From Dastarcus helophoroides (Eukaryota; Arthropoda; Insecta; Coleoptera; Bothrideridae), in the NCBI GenBank assembly GCA_028583605.1, contig CM053330.1, positions 27,788,598 through 27,852,597 of the forward strand: a stretch of 64,000 nt of DNA, written 5' to 3'. The notes below the pieces were generated by a model that saw only the letters and a program-made list of their open reading frames with translations, was not told the origin of the DNA and did no database searches. Of the stretch, positions 23,710 to 33,639 are shown piece by piece (within the stretch, counting starts at the first letter, position 1; the number at the start of each line of letters is the position of its first letter). The translations under genes and the position numbers were made by a program.

Positions 23710-24350
23710 ATGAGTATAACAGAGGATTGTTACCTACCAACTGAAGAAGAATTAACTATTCAAGAAATTAACTTGTCGGGGCCGGCGTTAAAAGCGGCAG
23801 CCTTCCACATTGGGAAAGCTTGCGAAAACGTAAATAATGTAAGGTTATCTGTTACCTAATCAAACTACTCACTCATAAGCGAATTATTCTTTTAGGAATT
23901 TATTCTGTGCAGGAACGAGACAGGGGACCCTAGGGCTTGCATCGACGAAGGTAAGGCCGTCACGAGCTGCACCCTAAACTTCCTCAGGCAAGTCAAAAAG
24001 ACCTGCGCTGGCGAATTCATGCAATACGTCAACTGCGTGGATAAATCGAGCCCCGATCAGAAGTTTACCCCGTTAGTGAACCATTTACCCAACATTTCGA
24101 CCACGGTGTTTAGAATCTGTGTTGTAGGTGCCGTAAAACTCAGGGAGTCTTTGATAAATGTATTCATGATAACTTAGGTATTGAGAGACCTCCTCACGAT
24201 TATTTTGCTCGTGTACAAGTGCATAAAACCACCAAGACTAGACCTGGCGAAGAGCCGAAGACAGTATATCCAGATGCTACACCTTATTTACCCGAAGGAA
24301 CTCCAAAACCAGCAGCGAAATATGGTTCACGTTACCTATTCATGTGGTAG
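23710..24350 (+). CDS. NDUFA8: NDUFA8, complex I 19-kDa-type subunit (three exons)
   Basis: The coding exons are 23710-23838, 23896-24071 and 24128-24350. Their 528 bases encode 175 residues (human NDUFA8 has 172). The protein is an accessory subunit of mitochondrial NADH:ubiquinone oxidoreductase on the intermembrane-space side, imported and oxidised through the Mia40 pathway. Four CX9C motifs form two CHCH folds: C38/C48, C58/C68, C80/C90 and C103/C113. The third exon supplies the last CX9C and the conserved tail starting LGIERPP. Donors are GTAAGG and GTTAGT, and both acceptors end in TAG. The intron phases join cleanly. The introns are only 57 and 56 bases, unlike the huge introns of neighbouring genes. 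The start ATG at 23710 is the first in frame. It is a single, intact housekeeping gene. Confidence 0.96.
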
Positions 24351-24397
24351 TCGAGACAAGTTAATCTGAAACTTGTAGTTACTTTGTTTCTAGTGTA

Positions 24398-24403
24398 AAT
24401 AAA
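24398..24403 (+). terminator. Polyadenylation signal of NDUFA8
   Basis: AATAAA 48 bases after the NDUFA8 stop codon, consistent with a short 3' UTR. Confidence 0.75.
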
Positions 24404-26050
24404 ATATTGCTTACAAAGTCCCCTCTTTTCTGCTAATGCTTCTTTTTTTTGAGGAAAGAAACACTGATGAATGTTGACAAGCAGCAATCCCCTGCTTGTC
24501 ACTGCTTATTCATTCATGCTGTTTAAGCAGAACGACTCTCATGCCACCTCATAAAAAGTGTCCTATTAGTAAAAATATCACATAAAATGAATGAATATTA
24601 AAATTGCAACATCCTTATTCATTTGCGCTGGTTTAGTACTCCTGCTTTTTAATATTTATTCACGCTCGTTGATGCTGTTTGCGCTCATTGTTACTTGTTC
24701 ATGGTCATTCAGATGCAGCATAAGATATAATGGGCACCATCAAAGCACCACATTTTATCTTAAAAGTATGGAAATTATACTATTAACGATCAATATTTCA
24801 AGAAATGAATAAATATAACAAAATTGGTCAATAGTCTCCCTATTTACGAGAAAATTCAATCTTACTGGTGCCATGTAGGAATTTTTTTAAAAAATTTCAT
24901 TTTACTATGTTTACTTACTGAAGTATTGCAGATAAAATGTTTGAAAAATATGCACATGTAATGTAACGAACATTTCGACATTTTTTACAAAACTTCTCTT
25001 TTAAAACTGCAAATTTATTCTATTTGACTTTCTTAAAATTTCGAATTATCTCAAAACTTGTCGATTTTTTCTTTCAAAATTTCGTAGATTTTTCTGAAAA
25101 TTTCGACTTTTTTTTACTTTGTAAACATTTTTAGAATAATATTTTCCTGGGAATTTTAAAAAATATTTTTTGAAAACTAAATTTTTGTAAAAAGACAATA
25201 ATTCAAATTCCAACTTATTTCTCAAAAATTTTGACTTTTTTCCCGAAATTTTCCCTTTTTTCGAAATTTTGGCAAAATTAAATTTTGTAGGAAGTTTTAA
25301 ATTTTTACTAAATTTCTACTTTTTTCTTTTATTTATTTATTTTATTTTCGATCTTTTTCTCAAAGTGTCGATCTTTTCCTTGAAGTTTTATTTATTTATT
25401 TATTTCAAAATTTGTTTTCAATCTTTAACTCCAAAATTGTCTTGCCATGTTTTTATTTTAAATTTGATTTCCTGAGATTCCAATTTTATCCTAAATCTAG
25501 GGTTTTTTTTATTATAATTCATCTTTTTTTAAATTACAACTTTATACTTAAAATTCTACTTTTTCCTCTCAAAATTGGAGTGTATTAGAATTTTTGAATA
25601 TTTTGCAGAAAATACTGCCTTTTTTTTCGAAATTTTGACTCGCTCGAAAATTTCAATCTGTTTCTCAAAATTTGTCTTATTCTCGAAGTTTCGGCCAAAT
25701 GTCTTATGTGCCTGGAAATTTCTACTTAAAAGTGAGCTTTTTATCCAAAATTCGACTTTTCCTGAAAATTCGTTTATTTTTCTAAAATTGGATTGAAATT
25801 TTAATAAAAACTTAAAAAAATTTAAGAATAATATTTTTACGAAATTTTGAGAAAAAGATTTCTTGATTTCGATATTAATATGCGAAAATTTAAATAATAA
25901 TTGTGAGAAAAATATTTTAGAAACTGTTTTTTTTTTTCAAATTCAATTTATTCTGGAAATTGCGACTTTTCTCACAAAATTTCAGTGAAAAAATCAACAT
26001 TCGCTAATGTGAAAAAAGCCACATTCGTTACATCTCTTACATGTAGCACC
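24404..26050. repeat. Intergenic, mostly pyrimidine-rich AAATTTCGA tract
   Basis: 24430-24840 is unclassified, with a segment ending ATAACAAAATTGGTCAATAG that resembles the text at about 29423-29443. From about 25000 to 25980 the plus strand is pyrimidine-rich, with repeated CTCAAAATTTCGACTTTTTT variants. Frames here are low-complexity and not genes. Confidence 0.5.
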
Positions 26051-26086
26051 CCAGCAAACATTGGACAACGGCCGAGCATTGGCCAG

Positions 26087-26290
26087 TATTGGCTGAATGC
26101 AGGATTGCCAATACTAGCAATCCTGTAATGGTTCATTACTGATTGAGTGCAGGATTGCCAGTACGGGAAAAAGCTGGCGAACCTGTAATGCTTCATTAAT
26201 GGTTGAATGCAGGATTGCCAGTAGCGGCAAAAGCTGGCGAACCTGTAATGGTTCATTGCTAGTTGAATGCAGGATTGCCATTTTTGTTTA
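26087..26290. repeat. Tandem repeat, four AGGATTGCCA units of 50-60 bp
   Basis: AGGATTGCCA begins at 26101, 26151, 26211 and 26271. Units share TGAATGCAGGATTGCC, AAGCTGGCGAACCTGTAATG and TTCATT. A 127-residue minus-strand frame (25972-26355) simply follows the repeats and is not considered a gene. Confidence 0.8.
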
Positions 26291-26436
26291 GTGTTAGCGG
26301 TGGTTCTAATATTAATGTAAATATTAATATTAAATAAATATAATAAAATATCCATGAATTGAGTTGACTGTGCTTTTTTACCCTAGGGAGTCAAATACTA
26401 ACTTTACTCCTGCTTTTGAGTAAGATCGCTTATTAC

Positions 26437-28242
26437 TAAAGACCGGAAGTTTAAGCACTAAAAATCCTTAAAATAAGCGCTTATATTACACTAACACAAT
26501 AGGCATTTAAGCATTAAAAACAATATTTTAAGCATTTATTTCTTATTTCATTTTAATTTGGAAAATGTTCTTTCTACCTCTGCAGATGTAATAGTTGTAT
26601 ATTTAAAACATACAGTTTTGTCTACTGGTAATTCAACATTAGCTTCATTCCCACAAAGAATTTCTGAAATATTTTTTAAAGTTTGGTATTCAGTACCTGT
26701 TGCAATGTTCGAAAAATCTTATTTCCTTTATCGCCAGGAATTTCAGACATTTTTTGTATTATATCTTCAACAACTTTAATTGAAGCTGTTAACAATTCAC
26801 CTCATTTTTGCAAAGCTCTTATTGACTCATCCAAATCAGACTAGTTAGCAGCAATAAAACTGAGAGCATTCTTAACTCTTTTTTGTTGAAGAAGTTCTTT
26901 AACGATTGCTATCGATGCATCTTCGTCGAGGTTGTCCACAATTTGTTTAAATGTGGCAAAATTCTTTGAATAATATACAACAGCTGAAATCCATGTACCC
27001 CATCTTGTTAATATTGGTTGAGAAGGTAAAGGTAGATCAGAAGCCATTTCTAAATACTTGAATTCTCGAAGGGGCTTTTAAGAAAATTTTCTTACCATTT
27101 GAAATTAGCTAGTAACTGGGAATGTTCGACGAATTTCTTCGGGGACTCTGTGTAAGGCATGGGCTAAGCAGGTCAAATGCATCATTTTCGGAAAAATTTC
27201 TTTCAAGCTTTTTACCGCCTTTTTCATGTAAGAACATTAGATATGAATAAAAGTACACGTTCGTGTTGAATCCCTTCTGGCCAAAGTATATTTAACGATG
27301 AAATAAACAGATGAGCATTGCTACTGCTATTAACTTTTTCTAGGAATTCTGAAGTTAGTAGGTAAACTGTAGGAAGGCTTTCGGGGCACATACTACCTAT
27401 GACTACATTAGCCATATGTCTCCCCATTGCATCAGTAGTTTCATCTATTGATACCCAAATGTTACTGTTGCCAATGCCTTGACGTATTTGAACAAATTTT
27501 CCTTGATAGATATTCTCCAAATATCCTTTTCTTAAAAAAGATTCACAGGGAAGCTTTTCTTTAATGTACTTTTCAAATAAATCTTTTATTTATTTGTGTT
27601 GTACTTTCCATAAAGGAACACCGGCTTCAACAAACGCAGTACATACATCCACGGAAAACTGAGACTGGAGGTTATTTATCTCCGTAAACGACTGTAAAAG
27701 TCCTTGTTTTTTAAAATGTTTCTTCTTAATTGCAGTCTTCGCGTGAATTTTACCATTTAAATGATGCGTGATGTGGAACTTTTTTTCTCCATTAATACTT
27801 TTTTTACACACTTTACACAAAAGCGCTTCACCATCCGTTGTAAATGTCTTTTCCGAATTCGAGAACGAATTTTTGTAATTTGTCTTTTAATGAAGACGCA
27901 ACTTTTGGAATTTTTTCTGATATTACGTACGGAAGAATTTCCAAAGGAAACGAATTTACATTTAGAACGTAGTAAACACGAAATAATAATGATAAAATAA
28001 ATATATCTCCAGAATTTTAATATACCTGAAATTGCACCCCTACTGAGATATATTGCATTGTATACGGTAAGGGCTAATGGATAGAAGAAAATAATGTATT
28101 TAAGATATTATAAGATTTTGACGAAACCCATTATTATGTTTCTATAAGCAAATATTTTCTGTTATAAGCTTTTTAAGCAGTAACCTACCAAAATTAGCAA
28201 AAATAAGCATTTTAAACATATTGCTTAAACTTCCGGGCTTTA
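26437..28242 (-). mobile_element. hAT transposon (BED-finger type), decayed
   Basis: The terminal inverted repeats share about 21 bases with one mismatch. The left end starts TAAAGACCGGAAGTTTAAG, and the inverted right end starts TAAAGCCCGGAAGTTTAAG. An exact 8-bp target duplication CTTATTAC flanks the element (26429-26436 and 28243-28250), the hallmark of hAT transposition. The 1806-bp element carries minus-strand transposase remnants. It inserted into the older 26051-29392 repeat. Confidence 0.92.
26838..27900 (-). pseudogene. hAT-type transposase remnant with BED zinc finger
   Basis: The minus strand encodes an N-terminal zinc finger with CKVCKK and HHLNGKIH (CX2C...HX5H, BED-like, about 27820-27740). 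Next comes SQFSVDVCTAFVEAGVPLWK, then a catalytic-core-like block IWVSIDETTDAMGRHMANVV (about 27460). A later block, SQPILTRWGTWISAVVYYSK, lies near 27020 and runs to about 26838. The style matches CGGBP1-related hAT transposases; that is family knowledge, not a search. Breaks include a frameshift upstream of the zinc finger, an in-frame stop near 27590 and further stops between 27240 and 27060. The gene is dead but shows little loss of length. Confidence 0.85.
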
Positions 28243-28943
28243 CTTATTACATAAGGGTCGTGCAAAAGATATATTATATTTTCCATTTTCGTATATTTCA
28301 ACGTCTCTTCCTGGAAATAAGCCCCACCGTAATTAGGAGTAAAACAGATTAGGACATTCTTACTGAAAAAAAGATGCACAGTAAAATTGTATTAGAATTA
28401 GCGTATTCGATTATGCAGCTGCAACAGACAAACAAGTAAGTAAACCTATGCATTATTATATTTTCGGGATAATTTAATTAAAATTTTTAATACTTTGATA
28501 TTTTTTTCAGTAATTTTTATATCACATCCAACCAACCCAATCTCTATCTCTTGTCGTTTTCGAGATGCCCATACTGGCCTTCATTATCTTGGACACGGTG
28601 TATACTTATATGAATTTATTTGTACGATAACTGTAAGTGTTGTAATTTGTATATTGTAAATTGTATTTTATAATTATATAATACATATATGTTTAAAAAG
28701 GTTCACCACAGCGTCTGATTTCGAAAATAAAGTTGCCCTATATAATTTCAGCTAATTTCGGCGTTTGTTTGGCGCCGCATCTCTTCACTATATCATTACT
28801 GGCCGCCGATATTCATACCTTAATGCCATGAATTTTCTTGTTCAGAGGGTATTTAATCGGCTCCAGAGACCTGTATCGTCACAGCACTTATTAAAAAGTG
28901 CTCAGACGTCACTAACTTTCTGGTGCATACTGAGTACTGGTAG

Positions 28944-29234
28944 TAAGGATGCAACGATATATCGATGCAAAAATATCGATATTATAATATCGTCGATATG
29001 ATATTCGTCCAATTGTCGCTAATGATGGATAGAAATATAGAGATCGCCAAAAATAACATGCGCGAAATATGTAGAAATTTCTAAGAGTGGAGCTCCGTTT
29101 ACAAATTTTTTGTTGATTTCCAAAATATCAATTATCGACAAAAAAATGTTCGATATTATCGATTATCGATATTGGTCTGCTGTCAATATTTATATCGATA
29201 TTTTTATCGATATTAAAATTATCTTGCATCCCTA
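28944..29234. mobile_element. hAT-type MITE rich in ATATCGAT palindromes
   Basis: The ends are TAAGGATGCAACGATA and, inverted, TAGGGATGCAAGATAA. The interior is full of ATATCGATATT palindromes and has no frame. Flanks ACTGGTAG (28936-28943) and GCTGGTAA (29235-29242) agree at 6 of 8 positions, consistent with an aged 8-bp target duplication. Its ATCGAT-rich style resembles the ends of the 7433-10222 element. Confidence 0.75.
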
Positions 29235-29559
29235 GCTGGTAACTAATACTTATTCAGCGCTGGCAAAACTGTGCTGAACCGGTACTGGTATAATTTTTTT
29301 TGTGCGCTGACCCTGCGGAGGTTGCCAGCGCTGAGCCTGTACCGCTAGCCAATGCAGGGCCAATGCTGGACCATTGCAGAAATGTTTGCTAGGACGTTAT
29401 ATTCAGAAGAAAAAAAGACAAATATGACAAAATTGGTTAATAAACTCATCTCTAATGGTCGATAATCTATTTTAAACGTTGTTAGTAACTAGTGTTATCG
29501 TGGGACCGCCTGCAAATCATTAAGTCATCAATAATACAATGAGAAAAATCGAAATGCTA

Positions 29560-29735
29560 GAAGACTAATCAGAGTTTCCGAATCTCAGGAGTTTAAATTC
29601 AGGCACTGCAATGAAAGCATTTTTATGAAACATCAAGAATCCTTGCGTGTGCGGCCAGCGATTGAATTCTGGATCTGAAGTCCTGATTGGAAAACCTAAT
29701 GTGAATTCCTTTGCATGTGCGACCGACCTTAGCCG
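29560..29735. repeat. Second copy of the GTGCGGCCAGCGATTGAATTC repeat
   Basis: It shares the GTGTGCGGCCAGCGATTGAA core and a CTAATGTGAATTCC segment with the copy at 20860-21210. The minus-strand 63-residue frame here is a by-product. Confidence 0.5.
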
Positions 29736-29857
29736 CCATATTGTTGTCCATATCAAACAAAAAAAATGTACACTCTAATTGTCACCACAATTCTCACACT
29801 AATAGCTAATATAAATAATATATTTAATTTTAGATAATTAAAGTCTTCATTGTAATA

Positions 29858-30327
29858 CATGAGAACTCCGTTAATCCGACCATGACGGGACAAGGGGTAG
29901 GTTGGATCCCAAAAAAGGTCGGACCATCTAAAGTATAAAAAATTAAGACAAATTTTACGTGAAAATGTAGTTCTAAATTACCTACATACATATTATATCT
30001 ACTATAAAACATATTTTATTTTTAATCGATGTGTATGTAATATTTCTGCTATAAACAATAAAAGAATGTCAAAATTGGTTGCTTCTGCACATTTTAATGA
30101 CAAGCTTTTGCAATTTTATCACATCATATTTTTTAATGTACCTATCAAAGCGGGAGGGGATGGTTCAACGTTCTTCAGACACTTTAAAAACATCTTTTGT
30201 TTATAAAGTTTACGTAGAAACAAAAATCCACAGCTACAAATTCAAAAATATTAATATTATCGTGCACTAAGATTAAGATCGGATTATTCGGAGAGTCCGA
30301 CCACCCGAGGTGGGACTAGTTCTACTG
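29858..30327. mobile_element. pogo/Tigger-type MITE
   Basis: The left end reads CATGAGAACTCCGTTAATCC. The inverted right end reads CAGTAGAACTAGTCCCACC, with GGTCGGACTCTCC further in. Both ends abut TA (29856-29857 and 30328-30329), as for Tc1/mariner-pogo insertions. No transposase frame is present in the 470 bp. Ends of the CAGTAGAAC type with TTAATCCGAC are typical of pogo-like elements in animals. Confidence 0.7.
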
Positions 30328-30760
30328 TATTAACCAATAAACTACTCGCATTTCAAATTTATTTTTCCCAAAACTTTTTTCCTCGAATGCATTTTTTTGC
30401 TTAAAGCTTTGAAGAATGTTTAACCAATAAAAATAATAACGAAGAAATGAAAATTTTCAACAAAAATCTAAAGGCTTTATGTTGAAATTTCCAAATTACT
30501 CAACTATTTAGACTTGGTTGAAGTTGTATAGAACTTTAATTAACTTGAAACAGAAACTGTGTTTCCCAGTTTTCCAAAAATGTAATTCTTTGCCTTATGC
30601 CCATTGTGGCTTATATCGATTCAATTCCCTTTTTCTCGTTTCATTGTTTTCCCTACTTCGTACTTAGATGCATAAGTAACTTCAGGAAAAAAATAAGAAG
30701 AGAATTTTGAATTGACTCCCCAACATTTGACTTTCACTTTATTTAAAAATTTCAGCTTCA
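30328..30760. other. Intergenic, no feature recognised
   Basis: AT-rich sequence without a convincing gene or element end. Confidence 0.4.
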
Positions 30761-30813
30761 GTACAGGATATACTTCTTCCGGGATTGGACCGTGTCAAAG
30801 AACTACTAAAAGT

Positions 30814-30852
30814 GTTCGACGTTTCGCCCAGCATCGTAGGGGGCTTCTTCAG
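30814..30852 (-). ncRNA. Hammerhead ribozyme motif (minus-strand arm)
   Basis: On the minus strand: GUUC (stem I), CUGAAGA (conserved CUGANGA box), a stem II closing with GCCC/GGGC, GAAAC, then GUC before GAAC, which pairs with the opening GUUC. Stem III is reduced to self-complementary ACGU, which suits pairing between two molecules. This is the layout described for miniature hammerheads of Penelope-like elements. Confidence 0.7.
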
Positions 30853-30943
30853 GAACAAAGAAAAGAAATTCGGCCTTTCATTCTTTCATTTTTGCATATT
30901 CCCTCATATTCCTCTTCTCATTTATTGTTTCTTTTCTTTGTTT

Positions 30944-30981
30944 CTGAAGAAACCCCCTACGATGGTGGGCGAAACGTCGAA
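30944..30981 (+). ncRNA. Hammerhead ribozyme motif (plus-strand arm)
   Basis: CUGAAGA at 30944-30950, a stem II with CCC/GGG, then GAAAC and GUC followed by GAAC. Stem I is GUUU/GAAC with one wobble pair. It is the partner of the minus-strand copy at 30814-30852. Confidence 0.68.
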
Positions 30982-31235
30982 CACTTTTAGTAGTTCCTTG
31001 ACACGGTCCAATCCCGGAAGCAGTATATCCTGTACTGACTCTGGCTCGTGGAAGCCTTCGTTATCAATTTGAGCTTCAATTTAAAGTTCTGAAAAAAAGC
31101 TCAAGCATTCGAGTTTAAAATTTAAACGAGATTAAAATCAAAATTCTAGGGGTTTAAATTCGAAATATGGACATTATAGACTCTCGATATTTTGACTCTT
31201 ACTTAAAGTCAAATATTCGATTTTTTTTTTCTTAA

Positions 31236-32095
31236 CCCGGCGCTGGTACGGTCGGGTTTAGTTATGCCATTGGTACGATGGGGTTGGAGCTACATATACT
31301 ATGTTCTGTAAGTTATGGTGCTGCACTTATAGTTTACGATATAATATGGACCAGAAACACAGTAATATCAATTAATTTGAATGAAGAAATCAAAAACAAT
31401 CAAAAGAATTTTTTAAACAAAATTATGCAGAAATTGGGTTGAGCTTTGCGAATGAATTGTATTTTTAACAAAAATCCTATATTACCAGCTCATGATGAAA
31501 AAATGTATCAGATGTATTGAAAAAATCGACATTTTTCATGTTTGGGAGAAAATAAAAATATACGTAGGGAAAATAAAAACTTTTTTCAGGGTCATGGCTC
31601 TGTACTGAAAAGTAAAAATGAAATCCAAATTTTTTCGATACTTTAAGTCGCTTATTTTATACTATCGTATTGGGAAAATTGTGTACATCTCAAAAATGTA
31701 TAATATACTAGGTATTCTTCACTTTTGGGGAAATTGAGGGTAGTGGGATTGTCACTTTTAAGCCAAATTTGACTTTTTATAAGTACTTGTAGTGTTGAAA
31801 AATGTTATTATTATAAAAGAAAAGGGGGTGTAGCATGAGTTTATTATTAGTATATCCAAAAAGTTTGGTGGATTATGCAAATGAAAAATTATAACACGAT
31901 CCCTAAGGTTGAAATATGACATATGTGCTGTGAATTAGCTACGTATATCTTTCATAGAGATATTTTAAAGAGTGAAATTGGAACGTTTTTTCGCATTAAA
32001 ACACATAAAACGAAGATGCAAGAAGACTTGTGAAGCTGGCGTGGGGATGTATTACACTACGTAACGTTGTAAAGTAGGTTGGTACCAATGCCGGG
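31236..32095. mobile_element. piggyBac-type non-autonomous element
   Basis: TTAA at 31232-31235 and 32096-32099 flank inverted ends CCCGGCGCTGGTAC and (inverted) CCCGGCATTGGTAC. A TTAA duplication and CCC-starting ends are diagnostic of piggyBac transposition. The 860-bp interior shows no transposase, so the element was mobilised in trans. Confidence 0.82.
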
Positions 32096-32225
32096 TTAAA
32101 ATGTCTCTTTCATTTCGAAATTCCTTTTTTTTTGGTGGAACGGACTGGTCCTTGGTTATCTTTAAAAATTGAAATACAAAATCTTAGTCCCCTGAAACCA
32201 AGAAAGATTAAAAAACACAACAAAT

Positions 32226-32271
32226 GTTGCCCTAACGCGTTTCGACGGACCAAGCTATCATCTTCAGAGAG
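32226..32271 (-). ncRNA. Hammerhead ribozyme motif, stem II damaged
   Basis: The minus strand has CTCT, CUGAAGA, GAAACGCGUU and AGGG in hammerhead order, but stem II (GATAGC against GTCCGTC) is mismatched compared with the sister copies. It is probably weak or inactive. Confidence 0.55.
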
Positions 32272-32279
32272 ATACTCAA

Positions 32280-32320
32280 CTGAAGATGATAGCTTGGCTG
32301 TCGAAACGCGTTAGAGCAAC
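32280..32320 (+). ncRNA. Hammerhead ribozyme motif
   Basis: CUGAAGA at 32280-32286, a stem II GAUAGC/GCUGUC with one wobble, GAAACGCGUU and AGAG. The upstream stem I strand is poor here (CTCAA precedes the core), so self-cleavage efficiency is doubtful. Confidence 0.6.
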
Positions 32321-32388
32321 CTTTGTTGTGTTTTTTAATCTTTCTTGGTTTCAGGGGACAAGTTTTGTATTTCAACTTTCGAAATTCC

Positions 32389-33635
32389 AGGAAAAAATTG
32401 TGGAAATTATGTTTACCAGATTTTAATTTTTGCTTGAAACGATTTGCTGAACATTTCGAGATTAAACTTTAAACAGAAGTTACATAAAAAAGAGGAAACT
32501 TGGTCTTCAATTCAACATTTTGAAAGTTAGGTTTAAAATTTAAATGTCATATTAAACCCGAAATTTTAGGATTAACCTTGAAATGTGAAAATTTTTCGTA
32601 GACTGTCAACTTTCTTATTTACTATCTCACAAAAATTTAGAAAATTCAGAATTTAAAAAAAAATTAAATTTTCATTTTAAATTTCGATACTAAACTTCAA
32701 AATTCATTCTTTCATTAACTTTAGTCTATAATTTAGTCTATAATTTCCTCGAATATATATCTAATCAAAATAGAAATTTTAATATTTCAGTCGTTTAGTT
32801 GTAGAATATTCAGTGGCTTCGAAATTAAAGTCGAAATTTTGAAAGTTTTCATTATAAACGCATCTTTTGAAACTTGTCAGACTTTTGCGCAATTTTTACT
32901 TTTTCATTTAAAATTTGGACTTTGAACTGAATTAATTTCATTTTAATTTATGTGCATATTGCAATTGTTAAGAAAATCTAAATTTTATTATTCATCATTT
33001 CAACTTAAAAATTACCGGACTTTTTTTCCAAAATTCTGACCCTAATTCCGAATTTTCTAAAGGAAGGTGAAATATTGAATTGAATCGAAATTGAAAAGTT
33101 GAAAATTTTCCTAAACATGTCACGTTTATTTCCAAATCTTTTTAAAAGTCTGTGGAATCTGCAATTATTACTTTTTTGGTTAAATTTTGATTTTAATCCC
33201 ATACTTTGTACTTTAGACATTTTTGGAGGTCTGTATCTCAAAAACCTTAAAATTTTGACTTAATGAATGAATATCTTTCCTGTGTTTGGAAATAATGTAA
33301 GGTGTGGGAAGAAACAGTGACAGTTTTTCTTAATTTTCTAAAAATATATAATTCTTTGACTTGTGACCATGCAGAACCAGTTGACTTTTCTCGTTTTTTC
33401 GCCTTTCTTCTTAGTCTAAATGCATTAAGTTACTTGAGGGAAAAAGAAAAAAAACAAAATATTTTCAGTTCCCAAAATTTGTGCATTTTAAGGCACAAAG
33501 TTGTGAATTTTTTCAAAAAAATTTTCCATAAATTCCAAATATTCTTTGTGGAGATTTTGAAAATAATAGTTAATTTTTTTCTTGTTCGACTTATTGTTCC
33601 TAGTTTATTTGAATTAACACCATTGATACAAAGCA
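32389..33635. repeat. AT-rich degenerate tract
   Basis: AAATTTCGA-like text in mixed orientation to about 33250, then unclassified AT-rich sequence. The 154-residue plus-strand frame at 33302-33766 overlaps the mariner start only at its end, and its first part has low-complexity composition. It is not called a gene. Confidence 0.4.
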
Positions 33636-33639
33636 ATAG

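Larger units (their letters stand above)
26051..29392. mobile_element. Outer inverted repeats enclosing nested elements
   Basis: CCAGCAAACATTGGAC followed by GAGCATTGGCC at the left is matched, inverted, at the right by GGCCAATGCTGG followed by AAATGTTTGCTAGG. The interval contains the tandem repeats at 26101-26290, the hAT element at 26437-28242 and the MITE at 28944. No target duplication was recognised, so a single ancestral element is plausible but unproven. Confidence 0.4.
30761..31071. mobile_element. Minimal Penelope-like unit, second family: two ribozyme arms
   Basis: Two inverted arms of about 100 bases (GTACAGGATATACTTCTTCC at the left; its inverse with GCAGTATATCCTGTAC at the right) surround a short spacer with no coding frame. 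Each arm carries a hammerhead core (separate entries). AGCTTCA flanks the unit at 30754-30760 and 31072-31078, a likely 7-bp target duplication. Decayed arms of the same family lie at 18022 and 20745. The assignment to Penelope-like elements rests on the ribozyme type and on the parallel with 39172-40835. Confidence 0.65.
32125..32376. mobile_element. Minimal Penelope-like unit: two facing ribozyme arms
   Basis: A 252-bp unit with an exact 12-bp target duplication TTTCGAAATTCC (32113-32124 and 32377-32388). It begins with a T-run and GGTGGAACGGACTGGTCC, the reverse complement of the tail of the elements at 39172 and 60224. It consists only of a minus-strand arm (to about 32278) and a plus-strand arm, each with a hammerhead motif. 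It has no reverse transcriptase or endonuclease. The T-run reads as a poly(A) tail on the minus strand, a sign of retrotransposition. Confidence 0.85.

Noticed and set aside
26087..26290. Possible CRISPR-like array
   Set aside because: Only four irregular units with diverged repeats and no spacer-like unique segments; the setting is eukaryotic.
25972..26355. 127-residue minus-strand frame with WQSCIQ repeats
   Set aside because: Direct translation of the 50-60-bp tandem repeat; no start or domain support.
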